Counted from the stretch's first letter, positions 1 through 27,948 are shown. The stretch is DNA of 64,000 nucleotides from Gavia stellata (GCF_030936135.1 NC_082603.1:29575236-29639235), one strand, 5' to 3'. Notes: generated by a model from the sequence alone, not told the origin. Numbers and translations are program-made.

Positions 1-2118
1 TGAAGTACGCTAAGCTTTTTTATAAACGTGAATTAACTGAATTAGATTCATCCTATGAGGTAGGTGGAGCAGCTTTCCTCAAACTTTTTCAAAGCACAAG
101 TCCCTGTTGGCACATTGGTCTTCCTGCAGCCAAGTAGGCAGCAGTTCAGCTTCTCTCAAGCAAAGGAATAAAAATCAGTTGTCATTATTAGAAGGGTTAA
201 CAATCTCCTCCTGCCTCGGGAGGATCTGAAGTGCTGCCAGAAGCTGACGCTGCCTGTCAGTTTATCAACTAGTGTGAACCAGTAATAACAATTTTTTTTT
301 TAACCCTATAGGAACTGAGGTGCGGGTAGCTACTGCCTTGAAATGTTTTCTGGCCTCTTTGAACCCTTTTCTAATCCCAAAGGAGAATGTGAAAAATAGC
401 TGAGAAACACCACCCCAAGGACCAGGAACCGTATTCAAAACCAGCAGCTATTTACTAGCCCCGATCCTGCCCTTGATATTCTATAAGGCACCAGGCAGAT
501 CAGTTAGCCACCATCTGCCTTATCCATCTCCCTTCCGTAAAACAAAACTAATACATTTGCAGACTTGGACAGAATGGAAAGAAGGTCAGGACAAGATTTA
601 ATTAGGAAATACTTATACTGGTGATCTAAAGATTCCAGTTCTATGGAACATACATACACCTTTTATCAATGTGCAAAATTAATCAGGAGCACATGTGATC
701 TGTTCATTACTACACTGCACATGCAGAAAGTGAAGCAAGCGTAGTAATGAACGAAGTCAAGAACAGAATCCAGCAGTTCTAGTTCTAAGTCTCTTAATCT
801 GTTCAGTAGCGCATATTTCCAATGAAATCAATAGTATTAAACAAATGTTTAATAAAACAGGAAAAAAGATGTTATAAAAAACTTGCAGTTGATACACTAC
901 ATAGCACAAAAACAGTTTAAATTGAGTTAATTTGCAAGTGAACAAGCCATTAGTGAATCTGCTTCAAGAGACAAGCTGAATAACTAACTGTGCTGAATTA
1001 GAAATTAGTAAAATATTAATCACATCCTTTATTTACTCTTTATCTTTTTAGAGTGTGGTTTCTTTTTTTGGAAGGGGGAAAGATATTTTTACCTTTTATA
1101 CACTACCCCTCCAACTAAGAAACGCAAACTTTCATATTAGAACAACGGTGACATTAGGGATCTCTAACTAAACCATCCTGCCTCCAGTAGGAGAATACTG
1201 GTTCCTAAGGAGCCACCAAAAGAGATTATCTTAGCTATTTTCTCTATTGTAATATCCTATTCCAATCTCTTTTCATATTTTCCTATATTCTTATCAGTTA
1301 GTTCTCCTCTGCATGTTACTTGCCTCTATCTACCTTCAAACATTTCTAAAGTTCCATTCTGGTTCTAACATATTCTTTACCTCTAACTGTACTCTGGTTT
1401 TCTTCCACTATTCTACCAGAATTTTGCCTTAGCTGTATTTCTAATTTTGACACTGTTTCCTGACTTTCTACACCTGCCAACCATGACTAAATCACGTTTC
1501 TCTCCTCAAGGCTTCTGAAACTACATCCAAAGGTAAAGAGTATGAAAAAACCCCCAACACATAGACACATCTAAGCTCACTTTTAGCTACAGGAGAGGAA
1601 CATAGGCCTATCAGTCTATCTGTTGCAAGAAAAAATGACTATACACTAGGAAATTAAAATGAACTTTCTCTGGTGTCGCACCTTAATGTTCTCCCATATA
1701 TGCCCCTGTATTTGTTGTTTGATATTCTGGTCTTCCTATTTCTGTTTTTTTTAGAGGTGTAAGAAAAACCTCTGTATAGTTATTGAAGTTATTATTAAAT
1801 CTCAATATAGCTGGGGTAGGAAACTACCAGAAGCATGAGTCATGAGGTCTCATGCAAGGATTACAGCATTGCAACATTGTGGCTTCCCTCCGAGACCTCC
1901 ACTGCTGCGTATCAGCTATTTACTTTAAGAGGAACGCGCTAAAGGAGAAAGCGGGAAAGAAGAACACACTAAAGGAGAAAGCAGGAAAACAGGCACCACA
2001 CAATTTAAATTTTTTCATGGTCCTGCAATACCTTATTAACGTATGGGAGATTCTAGCAGGAAAACAGCAGCAAGAGGTCAGAACTAGATTACCCTGAAGA
2101 ACAGCAGGAGGTTTCCCT
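1..2118 (-). other. CC2D1B: CC2D1B intron 1 (part)
   Basis: AT-rich sequence downstream of the first CC2D1B coding exon. I found no further CC2D1B exon on the minus strand here, so the next exon must lie left of the window. The only structure seen is a 30-bp tandem duplication at 1932-1991. Short reading frames in this stretch carry no recognisable protein similarity. Confidence 0.6.
1932..1991. repeat. 30-bp direct tandem duplication
   Basis: Two adjacent copies of a 30-bp unit, 1932-1961 and 1962-1991, share the core CTAAAGGAGAAAGC and differ at a few positions (GCGCT versus ACACT; GCGGG versus GCAGG). The repeat is intronic in CC2D1B. Confidence 0.85.
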
Positions 2119-2202
2119 ACCTGCTTTGCAACCACATCTCCCTGGCTCTTTGCCTTCCTTACCTGCTTTGCAACTGCAGCTCCCTGGCCCTTTGCCTGCG
2201 GG
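2119..2202. repeat. 42-bp tandem duplication spanning the CC2D1B exon end and splice donor
   Basis: Copies 2119-2160 and 2161-2202 match at 34 of 42 positions by hand alignment. On the minus strand each copy ends in GTTGCAAAGCAG followed by GT, so the exon 3' end and its donor are both present twice. The period is 14 codons and the frame stays open through both copies. Confidence 0.9.
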
Positions 2203-2228
2203 CTTTTTTTAGGTCTTCTGCCAAGCAT
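2163..2228 (-). CDS. CC2D1B: CC2D1B first coding exon (gene partial, runs off left edge)
   Basis: The minus-strand reading from the ATG at 2228 begins MLGRRPKKSPQAKGQG and ends VAKQ at a CAG|GTAAGG donor (GT at 2162-2161). It closely resembles the N-terminus of human CC2D1B (recalled as MMPGPRPRKGPQARGQG, then AAAKQ). The exon end is in phase 0, as I recall for the human gene. CC2D1B is a DM14/C2-domain protein of the Lgd family that binds ESCRT-III CHMP4 subunits and has been described as a transcriptional repressor (Freud-2). Its position beside the ORC1 3' end, on the same strand, matches human synteny. The exon probably extends 5' to an acceptor near 2267 (CTCTCAG) or 2259 (CCTTAG), leaving about 30-40 nt of 5'UTR. 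No later CC2D1B exon was found to the left. A second donor 42 nt downstream (exon end 2121) would add 14 in-frame residues. Confidence 0.82.
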
Positions 2229-2279
2229 GCTGGTTCATGAATTTCACAAGATTGTGTCTCTAAGGGACTGAGAGCACAT

Positions 2280-2936
2280 GAAATGGGACGTCAGTACCCT
2301 CAAATGTCACAACGCACTGCAAACCGGACGAAGGCAGGCAGCACAGAACAGGCTGTGCACAAACCTGCAGCTTTTACCGGCACCCCCGAATACGGGGCAA
2401 CACCCGGAGGGAAGGGGGGGGCACACACCATACAACACGCTCCCCAGGGCCCAGGCCCGTCAGCGCCGCCTTCGCCACAGCCGCCCTCCGCCGGGCGCAG
2501 GGAGCCCAGCCCGGCCGCACCCGCCCTCCGCCTGGGGCGACTCACACCCGGCGCTCCCCCGCCCCACAGCCCGGCCCGGGCGGGCAGGCACGGCCGCTCG
2601 CACCCGCGGACAGAATGGCGGGACACCCCCTCCCCGCCGGACCCAGCGCCGCGTGAGGGCGGGGCAGGCCCGGCCCGCCCCGTACCCCTGTAGAGCCCTC
2701 CCCGCCCCGGCGCAGGGAGGAGCCGGCGGAGGCGATAGGCTGAGCGACGCGTAAATAACCGCCGCCTCGCGCCGAAGGGCCGCGAGCGGCACCGCGACAG
2801 GCCGGCCCATGGCGGGCAGGGCCCGGCTCACCTCGGCCTTCCGCCGCCCGCGCAAAGGCGCCCGGTGAAGCAGCGCCCGCCCGGCACCGGGACGCCCCAG
2901 CCGCAGTTCCAAGGCAGCAGCGCGCCTGCGCGGCGG
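2280..2936 (-). promoter_or_regulatory. CC2D1B: CpG-rich promoter region of CC2D1B
   Basis: Very GC-rich, CpG-dense stretch just upstream of the CC2D1B first coding exon on the minus strand. No TATA box is apparent. Candidate sites by eye are a CRE-like GACGTCA at 2287-2293, a YY1-like AATGGCGGG near 2615, and an NRF1-like GCGCCTGCGC at 2922-2931. The long overlapping reading frames in all phases are a base-composition effect and not genes. The transcription start was not located. Confidence 0.65.
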
Positions 2937-3085
2937 GGCCCGGGGGGAGGGCGGGGCCCGGGGGGAGGGCGGGGCCCGGGGGGAGGGCGGGGCCCGGGGG
3001 GAGGGCGGGGCCCGGGGGGAGGGCGGGGCCCGGGGGGAGGGCGGGGCCCGGGGGGAGGGCGGGGCCCGGGGGGAGGGCGGGGCCC
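2935..3085. repeat. 18-bp G-rich minisatellite, 8 perfect copies plus 7 bp
   Basis: The unit GGGGCCCGGGGGGAGGGC starts at 2935, 2953, 2971, 2989, 3007, 3025, 3043 and 3061, with a partial ninth copy at 3079-3085. All copies are identical. The period is a multiple of three, so it generates artificial frames (Gly-Gly-Gly-Arg-Gly-Pro on plus, Ala-Pro-Pro-Ser-Pro-Arg on minus). Each unit carries G runs of 4, 6 and 3, giving G-quadruplex potential on the plus strand. Confidence 0.97.
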
Positions 3086-3111
3086 AATGCAGCACTAAAC
3101 ACACACACAGC

Positions 3112-3325
3112 ACAGCATCATTAAGGTTGGAAAAGACCCGTAAGATCATCAAGTCCAACCATGAACCCAGCCCCACCATGCCCACTAAACTGTGTCCCGC
3201 AGTGCCACAGCTACACGTTTTTTGAACGCCTCCAGGGACGGTGACTCCACCACCTCCCTGGGCAGCCTGTTCCAATGCTTCACCACTCTCTCAGTAAAGA
3301 AATTTTTCCTAAACACGTTCCGGCT
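3112..3325 (-). mobile_element. CR1 LINE, 5'-truncated 3' end
   Basis: The minus strand reads the conserved avian CR1 3' end. The last residues of the reverse-transcriptase ORF (KNFFTERVVKHWNRLPREVV, then ESPSLEAFKKRV) are followed by the short 3'UTR with GGTTGGACTTGATGATCTTA and CTTTTCCAACCTTAATGAT. The element is truncated at its 5' end near 3325 and lies about 25 bp beyond the promoter minisatellite. Similarity to the CR1 consensus is by recall; the exact ends are approximate. Confidence 0.93.
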
Positions 3326-4339
3326 TACCCCCGCACTTCGAAAAGCTTCCCCCAAAAAACAGCCATAGCTGCATGGCTGGACAAAGGTGAAGCCGGCTCT
3401 TGCACAACCGGGTGACAGTAATGAAGCATGAACAGTAAAAACTGGCACCGGCCCCTCAAAGAGCCAGCTGTGCCTTGCAGAGAAGACAGTTATTCCCCCC
3501 TCTCCCCCCCAGCTTTTCATTTATGCATTCTGATGCTAAAAGCTGAAACTCTGACTCACTAGTTTTACTGATCTGCCTTAATAAATGCATTAATAACCTG
3601 CAGCAGTTAGGAAATACATTACAATAAAGAATCCCACTGACATTAATTTTTCTGACCAACAACCCTTCTTACAGTTTTCTGAAGCTGCTACAAAGTTTTT
3701 AGTCTGCTATACAAACTGCAGCTATGTTAGAGACATCACATTCCGTGTGCCAGGGTACAAATTCATTATCTAATCTTAAAATCTTCCAAAGGTGAGCTCT
3801 CTGAGACATCCCTTTCCTAGTACCTGCAGCTTAGTAAATAAAAAATGGAAGTGGCCTAAGATCACTCAACAAGAACAATATTTGGAGCCCGTTCCACAGC
3901 AACACAATTTTAAAAAGTGTTTTCAAGCTATCCATTTCCAAACGACTAATATAGTTTGGTAAACAGTTCGGTTATGAAAGCAGATTTCAACAGACCTGCA
4001 TTACCTGAGGCAATTTCTTTGAAACAATCCTTGATATCAATCAAAAAAGGAAAAAAAAAAGTTGGTTACTTTCCTGGTAGCAAGCAGTCTCCTCAATTCA
4101 AATATTCAGCCTTGAATGCAAACTGCACGTTCCTTTTCGTTGTATCAGTAATGTAAGTTTAAGCACATTTTAATGATGTCTTTCATACTCAACCAAAACT
4201 CCAACGCCACAAAGACACTGTAGTCTTAACAGAAAGTTCCTTAGCAGTAGTAGTGATGCAAGTAATCAATTTCAGTTCACGCACCTCAAAAATACACATA
4301 AAAATACTTTAAAAACAAATAGTTGATTTCAAATATTTA
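3326..4339. other. Intergenic, between CC2D1B promoter and ORC1 3' end
   Basis: About 1 kb with no recognisable exon, RNA gene or repeat. The first 100 bp could be a degraded continuation of the CR1. Open frames here are short and unremarkable. Confidence 0.6.
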
Positions 4340-4359
4340 AAATGCTTTGAAGCAAAGCC

Positions 4360-4365
4360 TTTATT
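4360..4365 (-). terminator. ORC1: ORC1 polyadenylation signal AATAAA
   Basis: TTTATT on the plus strand, i.e. AATAAA on the transcript strand, about 135 nt after the ORC1 stop. This predicts a short 3'UTR with cleavage near 4340. Confidence 0.7.
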
Positions 4366-4498
4366 ATACAAAAAGTGCTTTAATAAGCAAAGTATTAAAA
4401 AAATACATCTATTTCAATTTTATCAACAATTTAAAAAATTTAAAATAGACAATATTTAAAATATTTATACATATTAAAAAAATAAAGACTCTATTGCC

Positions 4499-22756
<18,258 letters not shown>

Positions 22757-23613
22757 GATTCCCAAGGAAAAGCTAAAACAAATAAACAAGCAATTTTTAA
22801 AATTATTATTTAAAAATAAAAGCAGGGAAAGGCTCAAGATGGCCAGATACATAGAAATGCCATCAGTTCTTTCAGTGCGTACGAAGAACGTGGCATGCAT
22901 CGGCTGATTCGGAGAAGCCCACCTTCCCCAAAGCCTCCAGGCGCCTCTCCCCTGAGGCAGGAGGTGAAAGGGAAGGTGTTTATAGTGGATCGTTCTTCAA
23001 TTCCTTTTTTTCACTTCCAGCGCTTGACGAACACGCGATTCCCTTGTTACTGGGTACTTGGCTTATTCACAGAGGAGGTTATCAGCTATTCTCTGCTTAC
23101 TGCCAAGCCCCCCCCGCCCCGCCGGCTCCGGGGCTCGCCGACCACCCGCCGCGAGGGCCGGGGCATACAGCCGGCCGTTTCAAGACTGTGCCTTGCTGGT
23201 TTTCGTCCAGACCTCACAGCGACCAGGCGGATGAGGCCGTCACCAACGTTTCGCTTACGCTCAATTTTTATATTTCGTTGTTGGTTTGGGGTTTTTTTCC
23301 CCTAAATAAGGATTTTTTCCCTCTGGAAACAACACCACACCCCCCCCAGTGCCGTTCCCCCTCCTCGCCCACCCCAGCCCATCGGTTTAGACGCGGCAGC
23401 GAAGAGCCGGGGCAGGGCTCTGCCTCAGGGAGCCCGCTCCCCACCCCGGGCTGCTGCCCGGCTCCCAGGCGGCCTGCGGGGCTATGGCGTCGGAAGGGGC
23501 TATTAGCGCCGCCGGCTCGGACCCGCAGTGAGACACAGAGGCGTTCCACCACCCTCCCAGAGCCGCTAACCTGCCCGCCCCTCTCACGGACCGCAAGGCC
23601 GAGGCCCACTCAC

Positions 23614-23685
23614 CGCGGCGCCTCAGCGAGCCCCGTGCGCGGCAGCGGCAGCGACGGCAAGGCGAGATACTGCCAGCACTAGGAT
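23614..23685 (-). other. ORC1: ORC1 exon 1 (predicted, noncoding)
   Basis: A strong donor CCGCG|GTGAGT (GT at 23613-23612) on the minus strand lies within the CpG-rich region. Vertebrate ORC1 has a noncoding first exon, so this is the likely one. The 5' end is not defined by the sequence; it is placed just inside the E2F site at 23690. Confidence 0.55.
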
Positions 23686-23689
23686 AGAA

Positions 23690-23701
23690 TTTCGCGCCAA
23701 A
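23690..23701. promoter_or_regulatory. Consensus E2F site
   Basis: TTTCGCGCCAAA fits the E2F consensus TTTSSCGC with flanking A. It sits just upstream of the predicted ORC1 first exon. E2F control of human ORC1 is established (G1/S induction); its use here is inferred from position. Confidence 0.8.
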
Positions 23702-23950
23702 GCCCGCTCGGAGCCCCGCCCCCTCGGCCGCGCGCGCGCAGAGGGCGGTGGCAGGCAGAAAGAGGTCGCGCAGGAACTGCGCCATGTTTGTGCCTGGCGC
23801 CCCGAAGCCGCGGCCGGAAGGGATGTCATAGCCCGAAGATAAGATGGCGGGCGGCAGCGGCGCCCCGGAAGCGGAAACTACTGTAGTCACTCACGGAAGG
23901 GGAGCGGGGCGGCCCGCCGCGGAGCTGAGGGGAGCTGTTTTGCGGCGGCC

Positions 23951-24080
23951 ATGGCGAACCGGACGGTGAAGGATGCGCACAGCATCCACGGCACCAACCC
24001 GCAGTACCTGGTGGAGAAGATCATTCGCACCCGCATCTATGAGTCCAAGTACTGGAAGGAGGAGTGCTTCGGCCTGACGG
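23951..24080 (+). CDS. PRPF38A: PRPF38A exon 1 (start codon)
   Basis: 130 coding nt, residues 1-43, MANRTVKDAHSIHGTNPQYL to CFGLT. Donor ACGG|GTATGG. The first intron is only 72 bp. Confidence 0.97.
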
Positions 24081-27000
24081 GTATGGCGGGGCGGGCTGGG
24101 GCGGGAGGGGGCTCGGCGGGGAGCCTGCGCTGACGGCCCGTCCCTCTCCTAGCCGAGTTGGTGGTGGACAAGGCCATGGAGCTGAAGTACGTGGGGGGCG
24201 TCTATGGCGGGAACATTAAGCCTACGCCCTTCTTGTGCTTGACGCTGAAGATGTTGCAGATCCAGCCCGAAAAGGACATCATCGTGGAGTTCATCAAAAA
24301 CGAGGACTTCAAGTAAGTTGGTAGCTTGATTTTTTCCTCTTTTGGTTGTAGTACTGAGTGAAACTGTCCAACACAGCCAGGGAAACCTCAGTGCAGGCTT
24401 TAGCTTTTAGTGGGCTCGATAGACTCTTCTTGCTAAAAAGCATGTCCTTCCTCTTGCTTTCAGGACTGCTCTCCTTGTCACTTGGGCTGTGGGTATGCCT
24501 TGCCTTTGTGGTGTGTGCTCTCTGTGCTAATAGACCTCCGCCTGAAGTATTTAGAACGAGGTGCATTAAGGGAGCCATATTAATCTACTTTTTCTTCAGT
24601 GTTTCTTTTGCCTTTGTGAGTGATAATGCACCAATACAGAGATTATATATGTGTGCTTGAGTATATCTGTAGATTTGGTATGTACGTACTTGAGTACTCG
24701 AGGGAGAAAATCTAAAGTCATGTATTCTATTTATTTTAATGTACTGTTTTTCCTCAGAAGCTTATGGGAGAAACTCCTCTTTTATCTAAACTGCTAACTA
24801 TGCAAACAGCTCAGACACATGAAATGGTTTATTTTTCAGGTATGTCCGAATGCTTGGTGCGTTGTACATGAGATTGACAGGCACTGCCATTGACTGCTAC
24901 AAGTATCTTGAACCACTGTATAATGACTATCGAAAAATAAAAAGTCAGAACAGAAATGGGGGTAAGCACTCTTAATTAGTTGTGGTTTCTTAGTAGCTCA
25001 TAGATGACCTTTTGTTAAAAGAATGTATCATGCTAGATAAAAGTAAATACTCTATTTAATAATATAAGCTTAAAAAATTGTAGCATAACCATCTTTTTGA
25101 AACCTTACTTTTACTCATCCTTTGGATAATCTGTTGCTGGTCTTGCTGACTTGTACAAACAAGAACTGCCTTGCTTAATTTGCTTGTGTTTTCTGTTGGG
25201 CACTGAAACGCAGTTCCATAAATACCGAAGAAACACTGTTTGAGTGCTGGTTTAAGCACTGTGAATCTGCTAATCCTAGTTGTGCAGTAATTTCCTTTTT
25301 ACAAGATAGGCCTAATGATTTTCCTCATCTTCTGAGAATGATCTTAGAACTGTTGTTTGTACAGCCCACTTGACATAAATTGTCTGAAGTGTTTCATTTT
25401 TACTCTAGGCAGTAATCTTGTCTTTTAAATGCTACTTTTTCCGTTCCAGAATTTGAACTGATGCATGTGGATGAATTTATTGATGAACTACTCCATGAGG
25501 AACGTGTATGCGATATCATTCTGCCTCGATTACAGGTTTGAAAAAGTAGATGGCTATGGAATTCTTAACTGCATCAGATTGAATAGTTGTATGAGCTACT
25601 GACTTGTTGCATACAGCTGTGATACAGGCCCTTCTGGCACGCGAGGTGCCTCCTTAGATGTTTGTTCTTACTTGGGTTGTGTAAGATAAAGTTGTAATTT
25701 CTCCTAGAAACGGTATGTTCTGGAAGAAGCTGAGCAACTCGAGCCTCGTGTTAGTGCTTTGGAAGAAGACATGGATGATGTAGAATCTAGTGAGGAGGAG
25801 GAAGAGGAAGATGAAAAGGTTGGTGGACTGTTTTGGAAAGGGATAGTTAAAACTGGTGCTGAACCACCGCAGAACACTTTATGGCCTATGAGAAATATTT
25901 GAGGGGAGGCACCAGGAGGCTGCTTGCAACTCTTATCTCCCCCCTTAACATATTTTCATATAAGCTACTTGTGAGAACTTGTTAGACCCTGAAGCAGTTC
26001 TCAAGTGCTCTGTGTTTGTCAAGCTTTTCTGTCTCCTGAAATTCACAAATCTGGATCTGTTCTGTGTTAAACATATTTCAGATAAATTATTTTACATACA
26101 TATATAATGGAGAGAACTAAAGGTGATGATGAAAGTTATGGTGACCATCATAGGCAATTCTGCTGTACTTTTTAAGAATCAGCAGTATGAAAGGTGGCCG
26201 TTTTAATTTTCAGTTGGCAAGCTTGGGCAGTACCACTCACTTCTGAATATGAAATACTTGAGGATGGGGAAGCCTGATTACATTATTTGTCATTTACATT
26301 AATTGTTCAGAAATCTTTACTGATAGATAAAAATCCTGATGAAACAAGACTTACAGAACCTTCTCCCCTCCCTGCCATTGTTTCCAGCTGGAGCGAGCAC
26401 CCTCTCCTGACCACCGCAGAAGAGGCTACAGAGACCTTGATAAACCTCGCAGATCTCCAGCTGTGCGATACAGGCGGAGCCGCAGCAGGTCTCCAAGAAG
26501 GTGACATGGCTTTCCTTGAGTAGTATTTTTACCTACTGTACTGCAGATGGCTGGAGCAAAGCAAAGAAGTGAAGATGACAGTTCAGCCAGTCTGTTACAC
26601 CTCCCACTTCCTTTAGCCGCTTTCTGAAGTAAGGAGTTGCAGTGCACAGCCACAGTCAACCTTGTCTGCCTGTTTCTCTAGTCCTTCAGTAACTCTTGAA
26701 CTTGCTGGCCAACTTTAGCTAAATTTGACAATGCAGTGAAGGTACTAAGGAGGACCAAGTGCTTTGTTTTCATGTAAGGTAGAGGCTGCAGAGAAAATCC
26801 TGTTAATTGTTCTTACTGGTAATAAGCCAGGAAAAACTTATCACTCATCTCATTTGCTCACTGTATGGGCCAGTCCAGAAGCGTGTACTGCCTCTTGTGC
26901 AGCAGCCCAAATGCATGCTTTAACTGGGGACATGGGGGAGTGCAAGGGAAGCCCTGGTGCTCTTGCTGGAGAATACAGTAAATGAAACGGCGGGTTCTGT

Positions 27001-27948
27001 TAATGATTTTTAGTGACTTTTTCTTTTCTTCCCCAACTACAGGCGAAGCCGCTCTCCAAAAAGAAGAAGGTAGTCTCTTATTCTATTATTTAACCTTAGA
27101 ATGTGTGCATTTTCAGTATGGCTGTCTTAAAAGCTTCCTTTCTCTCAGTCCATCGCCACGCCGGGAGAGGCATCGCAGCAAAAGCCCAAGACGACACCGG
27201 AGCAGATCCAGAGAGCGGCGCCACAGATCAAGATCTAAATCTCCAGGTATTTTTGTCATTTACAGATTAACTCTGGCAAGTCTTTATCAGCAGCACATGC
27301 ACTGCAAGAAAAATCTGTGTCACGGCATCAAGAAGGTAGCATAGGTGCTTAATCTGGCTCATAAAACTGCTAGTTATATGAAAGCACAGCTGGAGAACTC
27401 CTTTAATACCTGCAGAATTGCCTTGAGTACATTTTTCAAATATTTGCCAGGAGGTTAATTTGAGTGTCTAATTAAGGCTAGGGTTATTCTGGCATTGTCT
27501 AGGACACTTGGTCACTAAAAGCAGATTACATTAGCAAAACAAAAAGGAATTCCAGGGTCTATGGAAATAACTGTTACTTTTTTATCTCCTAGGGCATCAC
27601 CGTAGTCACAGACACAGAAGTCATTCCAAATCCCCGGAAAGGTAAAGGCTTGGCCTATTTCTTAAGGATGTCTGTACTGCTGTAGGAGCTTTAACTTGTC
27701 ATTTAATCTTAGGGATTGAAGGTGCTCTTACAATGTTGGAGATGAAATATTTCATACAGTACCTCCCTCAGTGTTGTAGTCAAGTCACACTATACATATT
27801 TGACCATAGAAAACACCACTTACTGCTATGAATCACCTTGGTCTTTCAAAAGAATTACTAGTACTGTGTCATATGGCTTGCCTTTTTTTTTTTTTTCTGT
27901 TTCAGATCTAAGAAAAGTCACAAGAAGAGTCGGCGAGGGAATGAATAA
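23951..27948 (+). CDS. PRPF38A: PRPF38A, pre-mRNA splicing factor 38A (complete CDS, 10 exons)
   Basis: Spliceosomal B-complex protein needed for activation. Its PRP38 domain binds MFAP1 and SNU23 (ZMAT2). Coding exons: 23951-24080, 24153-24312, 24840-24961, 25450-25535, 25708-25818, 26388-26500, 27043-27069, 27149-27246, 27593-27641, 27906-27948. The sum is 939 nt, 312 residues plus stop, the same length as human. The PRP38 domain covers about residues 1-175, starting MANRTVKDAHSIHGTNPQYL. An acidic coiled segment (SSEEEEEEDEK) follows near 195-203, then an Arg/Ser-rich tail from about 210 ending KSRRGNE. The start ATG has a strong Kozak context (GCGGCCATGG). The protein appears almost identical to human. 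It is transcribed divergently from ORC1 and converges on TUT4. Confidence 0.98.
24153..24312 (+). CDS. PRPF38A: PRPF38A exon 2
   Basis: 160 nt, residues 44-96: ELVVDKAMELKYVGGVYGGN to IVEFIKNEDF. Core of the PRP38 domain. Donor AA|GTAAGT. Confidence 0.98.
24840..24961 (+). CDS. PRPF38A: PRPF38A exon 3
   Basis: 122 nt, residues 97-137: YVRMLGALYMRLTGTAIDCY to KSQNRNG. PRP38 domain. Acceptor TTTTTCAG. Confidence 0.98.
25450..25535 (+). CDS. PRPF38A: PRPF38A exon 4
   Basis: 86 nt, residues 138-166: FELMHVDEFIDELLHEERV to DIILPRLQ. End of the PRP38 domain. Donor CAG|GTTTGA is weak. Confidence 0.97.
25708..25818 (+). CDS. PRPF38A: PRPF38A exon 5
   Basis: 111 nt, 37 codons: KRYVLEEAEQLEPRVSALEE, DMDDVESSEEEEEEDEK. 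Acidic segment. The donor AAG|GTTGGT departs from consensus. Confidence 0.97.
26388..26500 (+). CDS. PRPF38A: PRPF38A exon 6
   Basis: 113 nt, residues 204-240: LERAPSPDHRRRGYRDLDKP to SRSRSPR. It begins the Arg/Ser-rich tail. Confidence 0.96.
27043..27069 (+). CDS. PRPF38A: PRPF38A exon 7 (27-nt microexon)
   Basis: 27 nt encoding about nine residues (RSRSPKRR plus shared codons), flanked by CCCCAACTACAG and AAG|GTAGTC. It is symmetric in length, so skipping would keep frame. The human protein contains the equivalent RRSRSPKRRS segment. Confidence 0.92.
27149..27246 (+). CDS. PRPF38A: PRPF38A exon 8
   Basis: 98 nt, residues 250-282: PSPRRERHRSKSPRRHRSRS, RERRHRSRSKSP. Arg/Ser tail. The intron before it is only 79 bp. 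Confidence 0.97.
27593..27641 (+). CDS. PRPF38A: PRPF38A exon 9
   Basis: 49 nt, residues 283-298: HHRSHRHRSHSKSPE plus shared codons. His/Arg/Ser-rich, equal to human as recalled. Confidence 0.95.
27906..27948 (+). CDS. PRPF38A: PRPF38A exon 10 (stop codon)
   Basis: 43 coding nt, SKKSHKKSRRGNE then TAA at 27946-27948. The 3'UTR follows to about 28240. Confidence 0.97.

Larger units (their letters stand above)
23090..24150. promoter_or_regulatory. CpG-rich divergent promoter of ORC1 and PRPF38A
   Basis: A CpG-dense, TATA-less block covers the ORC1 first exon (minus strand) and the PRPF38A first exon (plus strand), whose ATG is only about 265 bp from the predicted ORC1 start. Visible candidate sites are the E2F site at 23690-23701, ETS-type CCGGAAG near 23813 and 23864, and a YY1-type AAGATGGCGGG near 23840. 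The head-to-head arrangement is the same in human. Confidence 0.85.
24081..27905 (+). other. PRPF38A: PRPF38A introns
   Basis: Nine introns from 72 to 569 bp, all GT-AG. The longer ones are 24313-24839, 24962-25449, 25819-26387, 26501-27042 and 27247-27592. No repeats, RNA genes or convincing snoRNA were seen in them. Confidence 0.75.

Noticed and set aside
2283-3275. Long open frames on both strands (136-271 codons) across the GC-rich region
   Set aside because: They overlap in several phases, encode Pro/Arg/Gly-rich or repeat-unit peptides, and arise from high GC plus the 18-bp array whose period is a multiple of three. The C-terminal part of one is CR1 sequence.
22895-23890. Open frames of 113-212 codons near the ORC1/PRPF38A promoter
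   Set aside because: CpG-island composition effect; no domain or homology, and they conflict with the clear ORC1 exon 1 donor.
26115-26250. Possible C/D-box snoRNA in a PRPF38A intron (GTGATGA near 26122, CTGA near 26243)
   Set aside because: No terminal stem pairing the two boxes, no C'/D' pair at proper spacing, and CTGA is frequent by chance.
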